A stretch of 64,000 nucleotides of DNA, from contig NC_085131.1 of the NCBI RefSeq assembly GCF_030269925.1, positions 1,192,001-1,256,000 on the forward strand, in the 5' to 3' direction. Positions 21,401-28,900 of this stretch are shown one piece after another; the first letter of the stretch is position 1; every line of letters begins with the position of its first letter. The position numbers were made by a program, and so were the translations under genes. The DNA comes from Bombyx mori (taxonomy: Eukaryota > Arthropoda > Insecta > Lepidoptera > Bombycidae). Below the pieces are notes generated by a model. That model searched no databases. It was not told the origin of the DNA and worked only from the letters and a program-made list of their open reading frames with translations.

Positions 21401-22809
21401 ATTATCATATGTAGAGTCAATGCTCACCCTTAAATATAATAATAAAAATTACCTTATCTTCAACATAAGCTTCGAGTAGCTTATTATAAGACTCGCTGAT
21501 GTGACATGCCATGACATTGCCCAATAGTTTGCAAGGCATAGATACTTTTATTTTGACATCGGATACATGAATCACCCTGCCAAGTAAATTTATTCCAGGC
21601 CTTAAACTCTGCAAAACAAAAATTTCATCAAAGAAATACAAATTTTCATGCAAAATGTATAAGGGTTTGTAGAAAACATTCCAGAAAACAAATAGAGGTT
21701 GTAGACATTGTGATTCCGGAGACAACATCTTAAAAACAAAGTTTCATAACTTCTTACTGAACTCAAGTGTTTTATATGTGTTAAGTTAAAAAAATAAAAA
21801 GGTGCATTATGTATGTAGAAGACAGGGTCACAATAATTATTTGGATTCATATTTATGTAAAGTAAATTTTATTTTATTCTCAGTTTTGAGTATTTTTGCA
21901 TTGGTGGATAAACAAGCTCATAGCCTGGTGTGGAGGAGGAGCCCTTAGATACACAGCATGAATTCCATCATGCAACTTGAGATGTGAGGTTGAAGTATCA
22001 ACCAGAGATGTGAGGTTGAAGTATCAATCAATTTATTAAATAAGTTATACCACCATTAAAATCAAATTGTGTTCTTCTTCATGGTAAAATGAGCAGAATG
22101 GCAGTATCTACCTATATGGGCTTAATATGCAGCCTACTACCAGTAAAGTAGTTGTAGTTTATTCTCAATGACACGTTAAGAGTTTTAACATTATTTCACT
22201 GTACAGATGAATGGTAGGTAGTTTTTTTCTTACCTTAGAACTTAGGAAAATTAAATTATTATTTAACTTGTGTGTTTTCAAATAATCTTGGGCTTCGTCA
22301 GACAGATATCCGTCATCACCCTCAGACTTTTTCTTAGGTTTTTTCTTCTTTTTTTCTGCTTTTTCTGCAACACCTAAAAACTAAATCAAAACAAATATTA
22401 CTAAGCTCTAATTATTCTTGTACTGCTATTTATCTCAATTATTTAAAATTAGTTAAAAGTATTATATAGTACACATACTTAATTAAACTATTAGTTTCAT
22501 ATTACATTACATAATTAAACTATTAGTTTCATATACTTTTTTAGAAGAATGTTTTTTTTAACTTTACAATAATTTTTTGTGGTATTTTGATTTTGGCATT
22601 TTTTTGTAGTTATGTTTAGTTTCAAGTTGGTTAGTTAATGAACAGAGCCTAGGGTAATTTTGGTTAACTAAATCAGGTTAGAAATAAATAAGCAATTCAT
22701 TTATAATATAATAGTGGACATCCACTGTACTCACGTTGCCACTCTGCTTAAAATGTGCACCGGTAGGCTTCTTTCCACCTCGCGGAAAGTATTCTTCCGC
22801 GTCTGCCAT
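431..22809 (-). CDS. Rrp5: Rrp5/PDCD11 homologue, 5' half (10 exons; continues beyond the left edge)
   Basis: Exons in order: 22735-22809, 22234-22380, 21453-21608, 20099-20246, 19111-19230, 4334-4500, 3729-3836, 2518-2655, 1626-1758, 431-619. All have GT-AG borders and compatible phases and give about 460 residues. The start (MADAEEYFPRGGKK) resembles the PDCD11 start. It is followed by a Lys-rich stretch and repeated S1 RNA-binding modules, e.g. LRPGINLLGRVIHVSD, AAVSSVEDHGYVMDLG, AVDNGVKGFVFDD, VLKITGRSVHMKLDHG and VGEIVDGHVKTVTDSY. Family knowledge: Rrp5 is a nucleolar protein with many S1 repeats and C-terminal HAT repeats; it binds pre-rRNA and is needed for both 18S and 5.8S/25S processing. 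The C-terminal part lies off the window. Intron 5 (4501-19110, 14.6 kb) holds a tandem retrotransposon array. Exon 1 may instead end 4 bases later with a phase-1 donor; I chose the canonical GTGAGT donor with acceptor at 22381-22382. Confidence 0.88.
700..900 (+). repeat. RTE/SINE-like repeat fragment in Rrp5 intron 9
   Basis: Contains GAACGGCTGGACCGATTTGG, a phrase typical of moth RTE-derived repeats. The rest of 620-1400 is AT-rich with nothing I recognise. Confidence 0.4.
1395..1560 (+). repeat. Bm1-type (family C) fragment
   Basis: CTACCACCGGATCGGAATCG and AGAAGATCCGG match the core of family C seen at 27752-28140 and 56755-57035. The preceding 100 bases are of another repeat type. Confidence 0.5.
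1785..2012 (-). other. Unresolved open frame in Rrp5 intron 8
   Basis: About 75 codons with a protein-like composition (GDGSVHVSSCLGVV, LIENRSPSKVARCLID), ending near the exon 9 acceptor region. It is not in phase as an Rrp5 exon and has no S1 pattern. It could be a captured exon or transposon coding remnant. I cannot name it. Confidence 0.3.
2061..2300 (-). repeat. Family A retroposon tail, near complete
   Basis: Reads from GTCGAGCTCACAGCCC to CCTACCACCAGT in reverse, with a small duplicated end (GAGGTCCTA twice). It lies in Rrp5 intron 8. Confidence 0.75.
2792..3038 (+). repeat. Family A retroposon tail, complete
   Basis: Full unit from ACTGGTGGTAGG to AAGCAATAAATAAATAAA, in Rrp5 intron 7. 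The following 3040-3420 shows nothing I recognise. Confidence 0.85.
3421..3644 (-). repeat. Family A retroposon tail, near complete
   Basis: Second copy in Rrp5 intron 7, inverted relative to the one at 2792-3038. Confidence 0.85.
4028..4215. repeat. Family B tail plus another LINE tail
   Basis: Plus strand 4028-4148: GGCATTGCTGACGTCCATGA to CTGCCTACAAAGGCAATAAA (family B). Then 4140-4215, minus orientation: a moth LINE tail with GGCATTCTCTACCAGTCAAC. Both are in Rrp5 intron 6. Confidence 0.6.
4528..4602 (-). repeat. Family A retroposon tail, truncated
   Basis: About 75 bases of the family A 3' end, with its tail starting 28 bases from the Rrp5 exon 6 acceptor. GC-rich DNA at 4604-4757 between it and the array is unrecognised. 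Confidence 0.7.
4763..5470 (+). repeat. BEL/Pao LTR 1 (708 bp, outer left)
   Basis: Starts TGTGCAGG and ends GTGTACA (TG...CA). It carries AATAAA at 4799-4804, TATAAAA at 5019-5025, then five copies of a GAAACAGTTCTCAG-like motif at 5091, 5118, 5147, 5186 and 5215. It shares T4915 and G5412 with LTR 4 but not with LTR 2 or 3. Confidence 0.93.
5019..5025 (+). promoter_or_regulatory. TATA box inside LTR 1
   Basis: TATAAAA in the LTR, repeated at the same offset in the other three LTRs (9260, 13501 and 17742). It is the likely pol II promoter of each unit. Confidence 0.5.
5476..5493 (+). other. Primer binding site, unit 1 (tRNA-Tyr-like)
   Basis: TGGTCCATTCGAGCCGGA lies 5 bases after LTR 1. 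It is complementary to the 3' end of a eukaryotic tRNA-Tyr (recalled sequence) apart from one extra A. The same site follows LTR 2 at 9717-9734 and LTR 3 at 13958-13975. It is absent after LTR 4, which ends the array. Confidence 0.5.
5564..9028 (+). CDS. BEL/Pao Gag-protease-RT polyprotein, unit 1, internally deleted
   Basis: 1154 codons, start MPITRSTGRGR, stop TAG just inside LTR 2. Domains by rough residue: basic/acidic Gag start 1-190; Gag region of the DUF1759 type about 195-330 (ELPFFNGNHQDWLSFRAAY); Cys/His clusters 402-465 (CPVC...HTTTDC and CFRC...HHC); aspartic protease with LLDDGSTVTL near 517; reverse transcriptase from about 795 with the catalytic YVDD near 932. The frame then jumps within about 30 residues to FWTDSK (965) and to HRWFRGPEF (about 1028). 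RT thumb sequence and part of the RNase H region are therefore missing, and no integrase core is present. The element would need enzymes in trans. Confidence 0.85.
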   Translation: MPITRSTGRGRIETKQSPPSETTATIQSVWTETTANTVMSLVAPTAESSCATANMEATMKVAEKPGNSKTEAVKQYIAKQNDVPTKQRAGTVKTDRSRNRKEQKIAKAREELARLQVELAAARLATLEAGSDDENSESEYSKSELDERVGTWLETQPTKMENHDRHKETPAGACDKQDFSDLTAAITLAVKAAREPRYTELPFFNGNHQDWLSFRAAYHETMNSFTKTENINRLRRNLKGRAKEAVDGLLITNADPSDVIRSLEARFGRPETIAITELDTLRALPRLTETPRDICIFSSKVTNAVATLRALNCTHYLYNPETTKTMLEKLTPTLRYRYYDFTAIQPKEDPDLIKFEKFMKREAELCSPYAQPEQVGHYSQPAQHNRRTQNVHIVSEKPSRAKCPVCSNTEHTTTDCYIFKKADSNTRWDIAKNKHLCFRCLKYRNKTHHCKPKTCGINDCKYTHNKMLHFDRKIEKTDKSDKETTENINSAWTGKQKQSYLKIIPVQVQGPIGTVDTYALLDDGSTVTLIDEIICKKTGITGPIDPLHIQAINNIKSTETRSRRVNLTLRGLNSRKEIIQARTVNDLQATAQKIPKEQIDEYSHLRDISDIITYENAKPGILIGQDNWHMLLTSKVRRGNRNQPIASLTPLGWVLHGGRTRTLGHHINYINHASETQEDDKIENLIKQYFAMDALCITPRKPKTDPEEQALRILNSNTVHTTDGRYETALLWKTDNVSLPDNYNNSLKRLINIENKLDRNPELKQKYTEQMEALVAKSYAEPAPKTKTENRTWYLPHFAVVNPLKPEKLRVVHDAAARTRGVALNDMLLKGPDLLQSLPGVIMRFRQHNIAVTADIKEMLMQVKLRHEDRDALRYLWRKDQRDDKPPEENRMTSLIFGASSSPSTAMYVKNLTAQKQEATHPEAAVAVQNRHYVDDYLNSFKSLKVHTTTDFRRKHERKPTSKTFWTDSKIVLRRTRTGSRSYKPYVTQRLTAIEDSATVNGRRWLPTKHNSADDVTRDVPMPYHNEHRWFRGPEFLCQRRDSWPTETATVTTTKLIDKVNIAATAPAGASWPRRRHEKWKCQPRNTRMRGKSDSDIFRSRQRGAHRIHQNQGWSSTETSTKTTDPAHRRRPSCTEKNATDSHGGSNVQDEIGF
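8793..9020 (+). pseudogene. BEL C-terminal (DUF5641-like) remnant, unit 1, out of frame
   Basis: 75-codon frame, +1 relative to the polyprotein. TVYIKTKGGVLRRPVRKL is the usual end of BEL/Pao integrase polyproteins. It follows directly on the truncated pol, showing that the integrase core was deleted and the remaining tail joined out of frame. Confidence 0.65.
9004..9711 (+). repeat. BEL/Pao LTR 2 (708 bp)
   Basis: Same ends and motifs as LTR 1. It has A9156 and A9653 where LTR 1 has T and G. I see no difference from LTR 3. Confidence 0.93.
9805..13269 (+). CDS. BEL/Pao polyprotein, unit 2, internally deleted
   Basis: The translation is identical to unit 1 over all 1154 codons, including both internal deletions and the stop inside the next LTR. 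The same out-of-frame DUF5641-like tail is at 13034-13261. Confidence 0.85.
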   Translation: MPITRSTGRGRIETKQSPPSETTATIQSVWTETTANTVMSLVAPTAESSCATANMEATMKVAEKPGNSKTEAVKQYIAKQNDVPTKQRAGTVKTDRSRNRKEQKIAKAREELARLQVELAAARLATLEAGSDDENSESEYSKSELDERVGTWLETQPTKMENHDRHKETPAGACDKQDFSDLTAAITLAVKAAREPRYTELPFFNGNHQDWLSFRAAYHETMNSFTKTENINRLRRNLKGRAKEAVDGLLITNADPSDVIRSLEARFGRPETIAITELDTLRALPRLTETPRDICIFSSKVTNAVATLRALNCTHYLYNPETTKTMLEKLTPTLRYRYYDFTAIQPKEDPDLIKFEKFMKREAELCSPYAQPEQVGHYSQPAQHNRRTQNVHIVSEKPSRAKCPVCSNTEHTTTDCYIFKKADSNTRWDIAKNKHLCFRCLKYRNKTHHCKPKTCGINDCKYTHNKMLHFDRKIEKTDKSDKETTENINSAWTGKQKQSYLKIIPVQVQGPIGTVDTYALLDDGSTVTLIDEIICKKTGITGPIDPLHIQAINNIKSTETRSRRVNLTLRGLNSRKEIIQARTVNDLQATAQKIPKEQIDEYSHLRDISDIITYENAKPGILIGQDNWHMLLTSKVRRGNRNQPIASLTPLGWVLHGGRTRTLGHHINYINHASETQEDDKIENLIKQYFAMDALCITPRKPKTDPEEQALRILNSNTVHTTDGRYETALLWKTDNVSLPDNYNNSLKRLINIENKLDRNPELKQKYTEQMEALVAKSYAEPAPKTKTENRTWYLPHFAVVNPLKPEKLRVVHDAAARTRGVALNDMLLKGPDLLQSLPGVIMRFRQHNIAVTADIKEMLMQVKLRHEDRDALRYLWRKDQRDDKPPEENRMTSLIFGASSSPSTAMYVKNLTAQKQEATHPEAAVAVQNRHYVDDYLNSFKSLKVHTTTDFRRKHERKPTSKTFWTDSKIVLRRTRTGSRSYKPYVTQRLTAIEDSATVNGRRWLPTKHNSADDVTRDVPMPYHNEHRWFRGPEFLCQRRDSWPTETATVTTTKLIDKVNIAATAPAGASWPRRRHEKWKCQPRNTRMRGKSDSDIFRSRQRGAHRIHQNQGWSSTETSTKTTDPAHRRRPSCTEKNATDSHGGSNVQDEIGF
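13034..13261 (+). pseudogene. BEL C-terminal (DUF5641-like) remnant, unit 2
   Basis: Identical in translation to the unit 1 remnant and in the same +1 frame relation. Confidence 0.65.
13245..13952 (+). repeat. BEL/Pao LTR 3 (708 bp)
   Basis: Matches LTR 2, including A13397 and A13894. Confidence 0.93.
14046..17510 (+). CDS. BEL/Pao polyprotein, unit 3, internally deleted
   Basis: Third identical 1154-codon frame with the same deletions. The stop lies inside LTR 4. Confidence 0.85.
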   Translation: MPITRSTGRGRIETKQSPPSETTATIQSVWTETTANTVMSLVAPTAESSCATANMEATMKVAEKPGNSKTEAVKQYIAKQNDVPTKQRAGTVKTDRSRNRKEQKIAKAREELARLQVELAAARLATLEAGSDDENSESEYSKSELDERVGTWLETQPTKMENHDRHKETPAGACDKQDFSDLTAAITLAVKAAREPRYTELPFFNGNHQDWLSFRAAYHETMNSFTKTENINRLRRNLKGRAKEAVDGLLITNADPSDVIRSLEARFGRPETIAITELDTLRALPRLTETPRDICIFSSKVTNAVATLRALNCTHYLYNPETTKTMLEKLTPTLRYRYYDFTAIQPKEDPDLIKFEKFMKREAELCSPYAQPEQVGHYSQPAQHNRRTQNVHIVSEKPSRAKCPVCSNTEHTTTDCYIFKKADSNTRWDIAKNKHLCFRCLKYRNKTHHCKPKTCGINDCKYTHNKMLHFDRKIEKTDKSDKETTENINSAWTGKQKQSYLKIIPVQVQGPIGTVDTYALLDDGSTVTLIDEIICKKTGITGPIDPLHIQAINNIKSTETRSRRVNLTLRGLNSRKEIIQARTVNDLQATAQKIPKEQIDEYSHLRDISDIITYENAKPGILIGQDNWHMLLTSKVRRGNRNQPIASLTPLGWVLHGGRTRTLGHHINYINHASETQEDDKIENLIKQYFAMDALCITPRKPKTDPEEQALRILNSNTVHTTDGRYETALLWKTDNVSLPDNYNNSLKRLINIENKLDRNPELKQKYTEQMEALVAKSYAEPAPKTKTENRTWYLPHFAVVNPLKPEKLRVVHDAAARTRGVALNDMLLKGPDLLQSLPGVIMRFRQHNIAVTADIKEMLMQVKLRHEDRDALRYLWRKDQRDDKPPEENRMTSLIFGASSSPSTAMYVKNLTAQKQEATHPEAAVAVQNRHYVDDYLNSFKSLKVHTTTDFRRKHERKPTSKTFWTDSKIVLRRTRTGSRSYKPYVTQRLTAIEDSATVNGRRWLPTKHNSADDVTRDVPMPYHNEHRWFRGPEFLCQRRDSWPTETATVTTTKLIDKVNIAATAPAGASWPRRRHEKWKCQPRNTRMRGKSDSDIFRSRQRGAHRIHQNQGWSSTETSTKTTDPAHRRRPSCTEKNATDSHGGSNVQDEIGF
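17275..17502 (+). pseudogene. BEL C-terminal (DUF5641-like) remnant, unit 3
   Basis: Identical in translation to the other two remnants. Confidence 0.65.
17486..18193 (+). repeat. BEL/Pao LTR 4 (708 bp, outer right)
   Basis: It shares T17638 and G18135 with LTR 1. It has four private changes packed into 28 bases (18146, 18147, 18153, 18173). ATTAC and host DNA follow. Confidence 0.93.
18355..18600 (+). repeat. RTE-like LINE/SINE 3' tail
   Basis: Contains CGATCCGCCCTCGCTTCGCT and later AAATCGGTCCAGCCGTTTC followed by (ACAG)n. This is a common tail type in moth genomes; it is known from memory and not searched. Host DNA 18199-18355 before it shows nothing recognisable. Confidence 0.5.
19328..19852. 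repeat. Family B copies and a family A copy in Rrp5 intron 4
   Basis: Family B on the plus strand at 19328-19450, a shorter family B piece at 19584-19655, and family A on the minus strand at 19677-19852. Confidence 0.7.
20865..21045 (+). repeat. Family C (Bm1-type) fragment in Rrp5 intron 3
   Basis: GTAGGTGAGCTCACGGGGCT, AGAATCTACCACCGAATCGG and AAATTATTCGTGGAGCCCTT, in the same order as the longer copies. Confidence 0.65.
21900..22144 (-). repeat. Old, diverged family A copy in Rrp5 intron 2
   Basis: Order and landmarks of family A are kept (GGATAAACAAGCTCATAGCC to CTACTACCAGTAAAG) but with many changes and a short internal duplication (GATGTGAGGTTGAAGTATCA twice). Confidence 0.55.
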
Positions 22810-22949
22810 CTTCTTTTACGCTTAATTCCTGTGTGATTCTTTAGAACACCTTGTTCAGCTTATTTAATTGATGTTTTCGCTTAATTCAGTTTTTGCTTAT
22901 TAAAAAACACGTTCGAATGCAATCGCAAAGAACAGATTAACTTTTTTTA

Positions 22950-23550
22950 AGGGATTTTATGACCTGGTAACTGAGACCTTTAAGTCATACTGTTAACATT
23001 TTATTTTAGCCTATTTTTTCGCTGTTTGTAAAATTGCTGTAACATGTCATAGTGTGTTATAAGAGATTGCTGTACATGCCTGTAACTGGCTTACATACCA
23101 GTACTTAATTTTATACATGTTAATTTTAAGCTTGAATGTTTTGTGTGTATTGCTGTTGGTGTGTCTAAATAAATAAATAAATTTATATTTATATTATTAA
23201 AATTTATATTCATATTTTTATGAAAAATTATATTATGGAGTGAAATGAAATGAAGATGATTAATTTGAAACATTGATCAACTGGGATGAAATTAAATGGG
23301 ATGATATGGGATGAAATATAATCTGAGTAAAATGGTGGTCATTTATTAAGACTTTTTCAGTAGACTTTTTGGAGGATCCCGAGAAGTTACGTTCAGCGGC
23401 TTTGTTTCATTTTCCCACATTTGTGCACTTTCACAGATATTAAACAGTTAATAAACCACCGTTATTACACATTTAAGCCCGAAGAAACACTAAATAGACA
23501 AAATAAAACAAATCACACAACTTCACTCCTCGCATTCCCGCCAAAAGTCG
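22950..23550 (+). mobile_element. MITE-like element D, copy 1 (interrupted)
   Basis: Starts with an AGGGATTTTATGACCTGG-type end and ends GCCAAAAGTCG. About 200 unrelated bases (roughly 23000-23200) sit inside. It lies upstream of Rrp5. Confidence 0.6.
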
Positions 23551-23570
23551 CACAGATTAACTTTTTTTTA

Positions 23571-23990
23571 AGAGATTTTATGACCTGGTAACTGAGGCCT
23601 TTAAGTCATGTCTTATTTTAATTTATATTATTCATATTTTTATGAAAAATTATATTAAGGAGTGAAATGAAATGAAGATGATTAATTTGAGACACTAATC
23701 AACTGGGATGAAATTAAATGAAATGAATTGAGATGATATGGGATGAAATATAATCTGAGTAAAATGGTGGTCATTTATTAAGATTTTTTCAGTAGACTTT
23801 TTGGAGGATCCCGAGAAGTTACGTCCAGCGGCTTTGTTTCATTTTCCCACATTTGTGCACTTTCACAGATATTAAACAGTTAATAAACCACCATTATTAC
23901 ACATTTAAACCCGAAGAAACAAGAAACACTAAATATACAAAATAAAACAAATCACACAACTTCACTGCTCGCGTTCCCGCCAAAAAGTCG
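23571..23990 (+). mobile_element. MITE-like element D, copy 2
   Basis: In direct tandem with copy 1; the same 20-base joint (containing CAGATTAACTTT) occurs before, between and after the two copies. Confidence 0.65.
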
Positions 23991-24048
23991 CACAGATTAA
24001 CTTTATTTAGAAATGCCATAGATTATACACTTTATTGTACCTACCTAT

Positions 24049-24440
24049 TGATCATTGGCTTACTGAATTTGGCCCCCTTTTTTTTGATTTTCAATTTTTT
24101 TTTTTATATTTTTTTTTTCGTCATTTGTTCGTTAATGTTCGAATGTAAAAATTTATTGTTGGTCTTTAATTTGTTTATAATTAATTAAATAAATGATCAC
24201 CCTTAACTTCGACCCCTTACTAGATATCTTTATTTTTATCGCTCAGATTAATTAATTTTGATCTATTATCGTTTGTTCGATGACTATTGGTGATTGTTCG
24301 ATCATAAAAACAATTAAATTCTCAATTATCAATTTTTTTATATCGAATTCGAACATTAACGAACAAACGACGAACAAATAAATAAATAAAAAAAACCGAA
24401 AATCCAAAAAAGGGGGTCCAAATTCAGTGAGCCTTGATCA
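24049..24440. mobile_element. Long-arm inverted-repeat (fold-back) element
   Basis: The left arm TGATCATTGGCTTACTGAAT and the right end are inverted copies of each other. Arms extend about 90 bases on each side through GTTCGTTAATGTTCGAAT. No coding frame is present, so it is a MITE by structure. Confidence 0.75.
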
Positions 24441-25989
24441 TTTTGACAATCGGCTGTGTAACTGCCATATAGATTAGGTAGGTACAATGGATTCCATTAT
24501 AATACATATGCATATAATACATACAGTTAATATTTAAATTCCCTTAATCTTCGGCAGTTTTTTTTGCCTACCTATCCTTGTAATCTCAAGGGGCTATGCC
24601 AGGTTCACCAAGTGGATAGGTGAGCTAAGGAGGGTCAGCCTGGCGAAGCAAAGATTACTATTCTTATTCTTAAATATTAATGAATATTATAAAATTTTTA
24701 AATATTAGGTGTATAATATTTAAGTAATTATTTTTTAGTGTTTTTATAATAGCTAGCTCCGCACGAACTTTTTGATTTGTTCATCAGTTAAGCAATGGAA
24801 CTTAGTCCATAGATGTCATATTTTTTCATGGAAGGGAGAATTCATGTCTGTGCTATGAATAGTAAAATCAAAGAAACGAAATTATTACTGATCTTGGAAT
24901 TAGGAATCCTTGTAGAGAATGCGAAGTGGGAAGCTGTGGATTATTTTATTTCTTTAGTTTTGAGCGTGTATTAAAACGTGGTGGTCTTTTTAACTGTTTA
25001 AAATCAGAAAGAGTTCACAAAAATAGAAAAATGAAAGACTATAATCCCGATAGGATTTTTCGGGCTCTTCTAAAAAGTTCACTATCAGTAAATTTCCAAT
25101 TTTTTACTCAGAGGCAATTTCAGCTATTGTCTTCCAACTTTAGGTGATAGCTTATCCCACGTGTTTTTCTATTTCAGTCGAAAAACACATATATTTAATT
25201 CCGTTTCATCTCATTTTTCATAGAACAGAGATGGCTTAGAAAATTGTGAGTAAAGATTTGGTTTTATTAGATATAGTCCCATAGTGCTTATTAAATATAG
25301 TTGTAGGGATGAATACAATCAAAAAATGAAATAAAATAAAATAACTGTAAAAAAAAAACAGTATAAAATATACACAATTAAATTAAAATGAATCTCATCT
25401 AATCTCGTCTCATCTCATTTCATTTCGTAATATCATTTTTTATATAAAATATATTATAAATAAAAGATTAGGTAGTATGATATGATGACTTTTGCCTTTC
25501 CAATTGGAAAATAAAACTATTACTAAGACAGAGGGAGGGGGCTACTGGCACAAGGTGACAATTCAGTTTTGAGCCGGTGCTTGTTGAGAAATATTAATAA
25601 ACAGTTAAACTTAGTAAGTTTTTAAAATAATAAAGATACATTATTCGGATATTCGGCATTAGAACTTCTAAAGGGAATCAAATGCGATAATAACGAAATT
25701 CATTAATAAAACACTGTAACAAATAATTTTGAGCGTTGCAGTCATAAATAAAAATTAATTAAGTTAAAATTTACTTCATATGAACAAGGGAACGAGTAAC
25801 GAAATAAATTATCAATTTGATACCTATTGTTTGGATCGTCTCGTTTCATCATCTCTGTTATCTTACGTTCAGATCAAGATAAGTTTTCTTGATACCTAAA
25901 GATACTATTACCAAGTACCTATCAGATTTATGGTAAGTGTTTTAAATCAGCAACTTGTTGTTAACTACTAATATTTCTTGTTCATAGAA
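24441..25989. other. AT-rich gap upstream of the BLVRB-like gene
   Basis: I see no gene. The short frame at 24926-25147 has no recognisable content. The promoter or 5' leader of the BLVRB-like gene presumably lies near the right end; no TATA box is clear. Confidence 0.5.
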
Positions 25990-28900
25990 ATGAAGAAGGT
26001 CGTGATTTTTGGTTCGACTGGCGTGATCGGCTTGAACGCTGTTGAGGCGGCACTTAAAAAAGGTACTTAACTATTTAAAAAACGAATAAAAACAGTTGAA
26101 AGAAGCTCCTAGTTATTTTGTAATTCAATATCCATTGGCCTTACTACATTAACTAAGTAACTTACATTATAATTCGTTTATCCTAAACAAGGTTGAATGC
26201 TTTACTCCAAAATAGGATTTAAAAAAACAGTTAATTGTTTTACAAAATGGTTTAATGGATTAATGGCCTATTGCTGGCTGACCTTGGAACTACTGGTCCA
26301 GCAAGTTACTTGTATAACTTTAATTGAAAATTAAAATTATACCACTTAATTATGTAAACAAGATAGAAGGAAAAAAAAGTGTAATTGTACATAAATAGTA
26401 TCAAGTAATGAAATCTGGTCAGTAGTCTATTTAAGATTGATGCTCATGAGCACAGCCACATAATATATATATATTAATACGTGAAGCGAAAACTTTGTAT
26501 CCCTTTTTACAAAAATCGTGCGGACAGAGGAGTATGAAATTTCTCCCACTCATAGAGAATATAGAGAAGGAGTGCACAATGCTAATATATTTTTACAATT
26601 ATGCTTAAAAATACATTAAATCAATAAAAAAATCATTACGCACCCTATCATGTATTTGACACACACACATATGTACTATTTTGCTTATTGTTTAATTTCT
26701 GTGATCAAATTGAGCAGATTAGTATTGTTTGTCCATAGAACCATAATAATGTTCAAACTTATAGTTTAAATTAGTAATTATAGTCGAATTTTGACTACTG
26801 GGGAACCACTAGTAAATATAAATAAAATATAAATATACTCATAATAATAATTTGCTCACCTATTCTTCAGAATATAGGTACCTTTTCTGTAAATGTTAAG
26901 GCTATCAGTTTTCAGTCATCCAACTGCAGTACGCTCACAAAGTAGAATTTGGTAATTGGATAGACAACATGTGAATACTACTATCAGCAAGATGAGGACA
27001 TGAGGTTGAAGTTTCAATTATGGTCGTGAGGTTACCGTTTTACAATACTGGCCTATTATAAAAAGCATGTTTGAAGTCATCATGGCGTAAAGGATAAGAC
27101 GTCTGGTGCATTCATATCTAGCAATGCACCGGTCTTCGAATTCTGCAGAATACCAATTTTTCTAATGAAATACGTACTTGACAAATGTTCACAATTGACT
27201 TCCACGGAAAAGGAATAACGTCGTGTAATAAAATCAAACCCGCAGAATTATAATTTGCGTAATTACTGGTTGTAGGACGTCTTGGGTCTGCACGGGTAGG
27301 TACCACCGCCCTGCCTATTTTTCAGCTGTGAAGCAGTAATGCGTTTCAGTTTAAAAGATGGGGCATCCATTTTAACTATACTGAGACTAGAACTCATTCT
27401 CAAGGAGGGTGGCGGCATTTACGCTGTAGATGTCTATGGGCTCTAGTAACCACCAAACACCAGGTGGGCTGTAAGCTCGTCCACCCATATAAGCAATAAA
27501 TAAAAAAAGTCACGTATTACACTCCCCTTTCCGCCACCAGCCAAAGTCAACAAAGCGGGGACAGTGTTAATAAAACAAGCCGTGCCAGTCATTTCTACCC
27601 ACTTTTTTTCTCATATATAAAAGACCTTGTCGTTACGCTGCTGGTTTTTGTCGCATCATTCATTCATTCATCATGCACCGGTAAATCGCTAGATACGAAT
27701 GCACCGGATATCTTATACTTTTTTTCCCTACCTAAACTGATATTACGTTACGGTTACGCTGATATAGCCTTGAGAGGCTATATCAGCGTAACCTTAACTA
27801 GTAGGTGAGCTGACGGGGCTTAAACCTGACGACATTGCTAACACGAACCCTAGCAAGAGCCGTGCTTCGCAGAATCTACCGCCGGATCGGAAACGGGACC
27901 CACTGAGAAGACTTGGCGAAAAACTCAGTGGGTTGTGTCTGTGGGTTAATTTACTCGTCGAGCCTTTCGTTGCAAGCGACGGGTTCGACGAGAACGATGC
28001 CCGGGGTCTTATCTTTTAGGCCACGCCGGCTACAGTTTTCAGCAGTTTGGCTCTTGATATCGATGACTTCCATGAGTGACGGTAACAGCTCACAATGAAA
28101 GCCTCGTTTGTCTACAAACAAAGGAAATAAATAATAATAATAATAAACGCGAAAAATATGTAAACTAAATACTAGGAAGCCACGGGCTGGATGTCAAGGC
28201 TGTCCATTAAGCATTAAAATTCCTCTTGTCCATTAGCAATTTTAACCACTTATGACCGAAGGCTACCATTATTGATATTTTATGATCATATGAAATACAG
28301 TAAAAGCTGCTTATTCGCGCTTCCCTCATTTTCTAGTTGTCACTATTCGAGCATTAAACAGTTCTACCAATTCCTATATTCGCGGCTAATGATTTCTTTA
28401 TTCGCGGATTTAATCTGCAAGTCTACCTATATACGCATTGATAAAAGGATTCCAATATGTACGTATCCAACCGAATATCCTTTGTGAACGTCCTTCGTCA
28501 AATAGACTATTAATAAAGTAAACTGGACCTTATTACAACTACGCTTAAAGTATGTTTTTATTTTGTCACGTACGGAATGTATAACCTATAATCCCATATA
28601 ATTATGTAAATGACCATTCTATATTCATGTGTTTTTGTATTCGCGGCATTTTTACAGAACATATACCGAGTTTTTACTGTATACAATTTATTAATAAGAT
28701 AGCGTTAGGTTAGTCGCCTGTAAGTCATGAATATAATACAATTAGTATCCCAACCTCATGTCTGGAAGATAAATGGCTCGGACCCATGTTATTCCCTGGC
28801 AGTAAATCAATATTTTTAACAAACTCGTTGCATTGGCAGGCCTAGAAGTACGAGCGTTCGTACGTGACCCAGCAAAACTCCCAGAACATCTTAAAGACAA

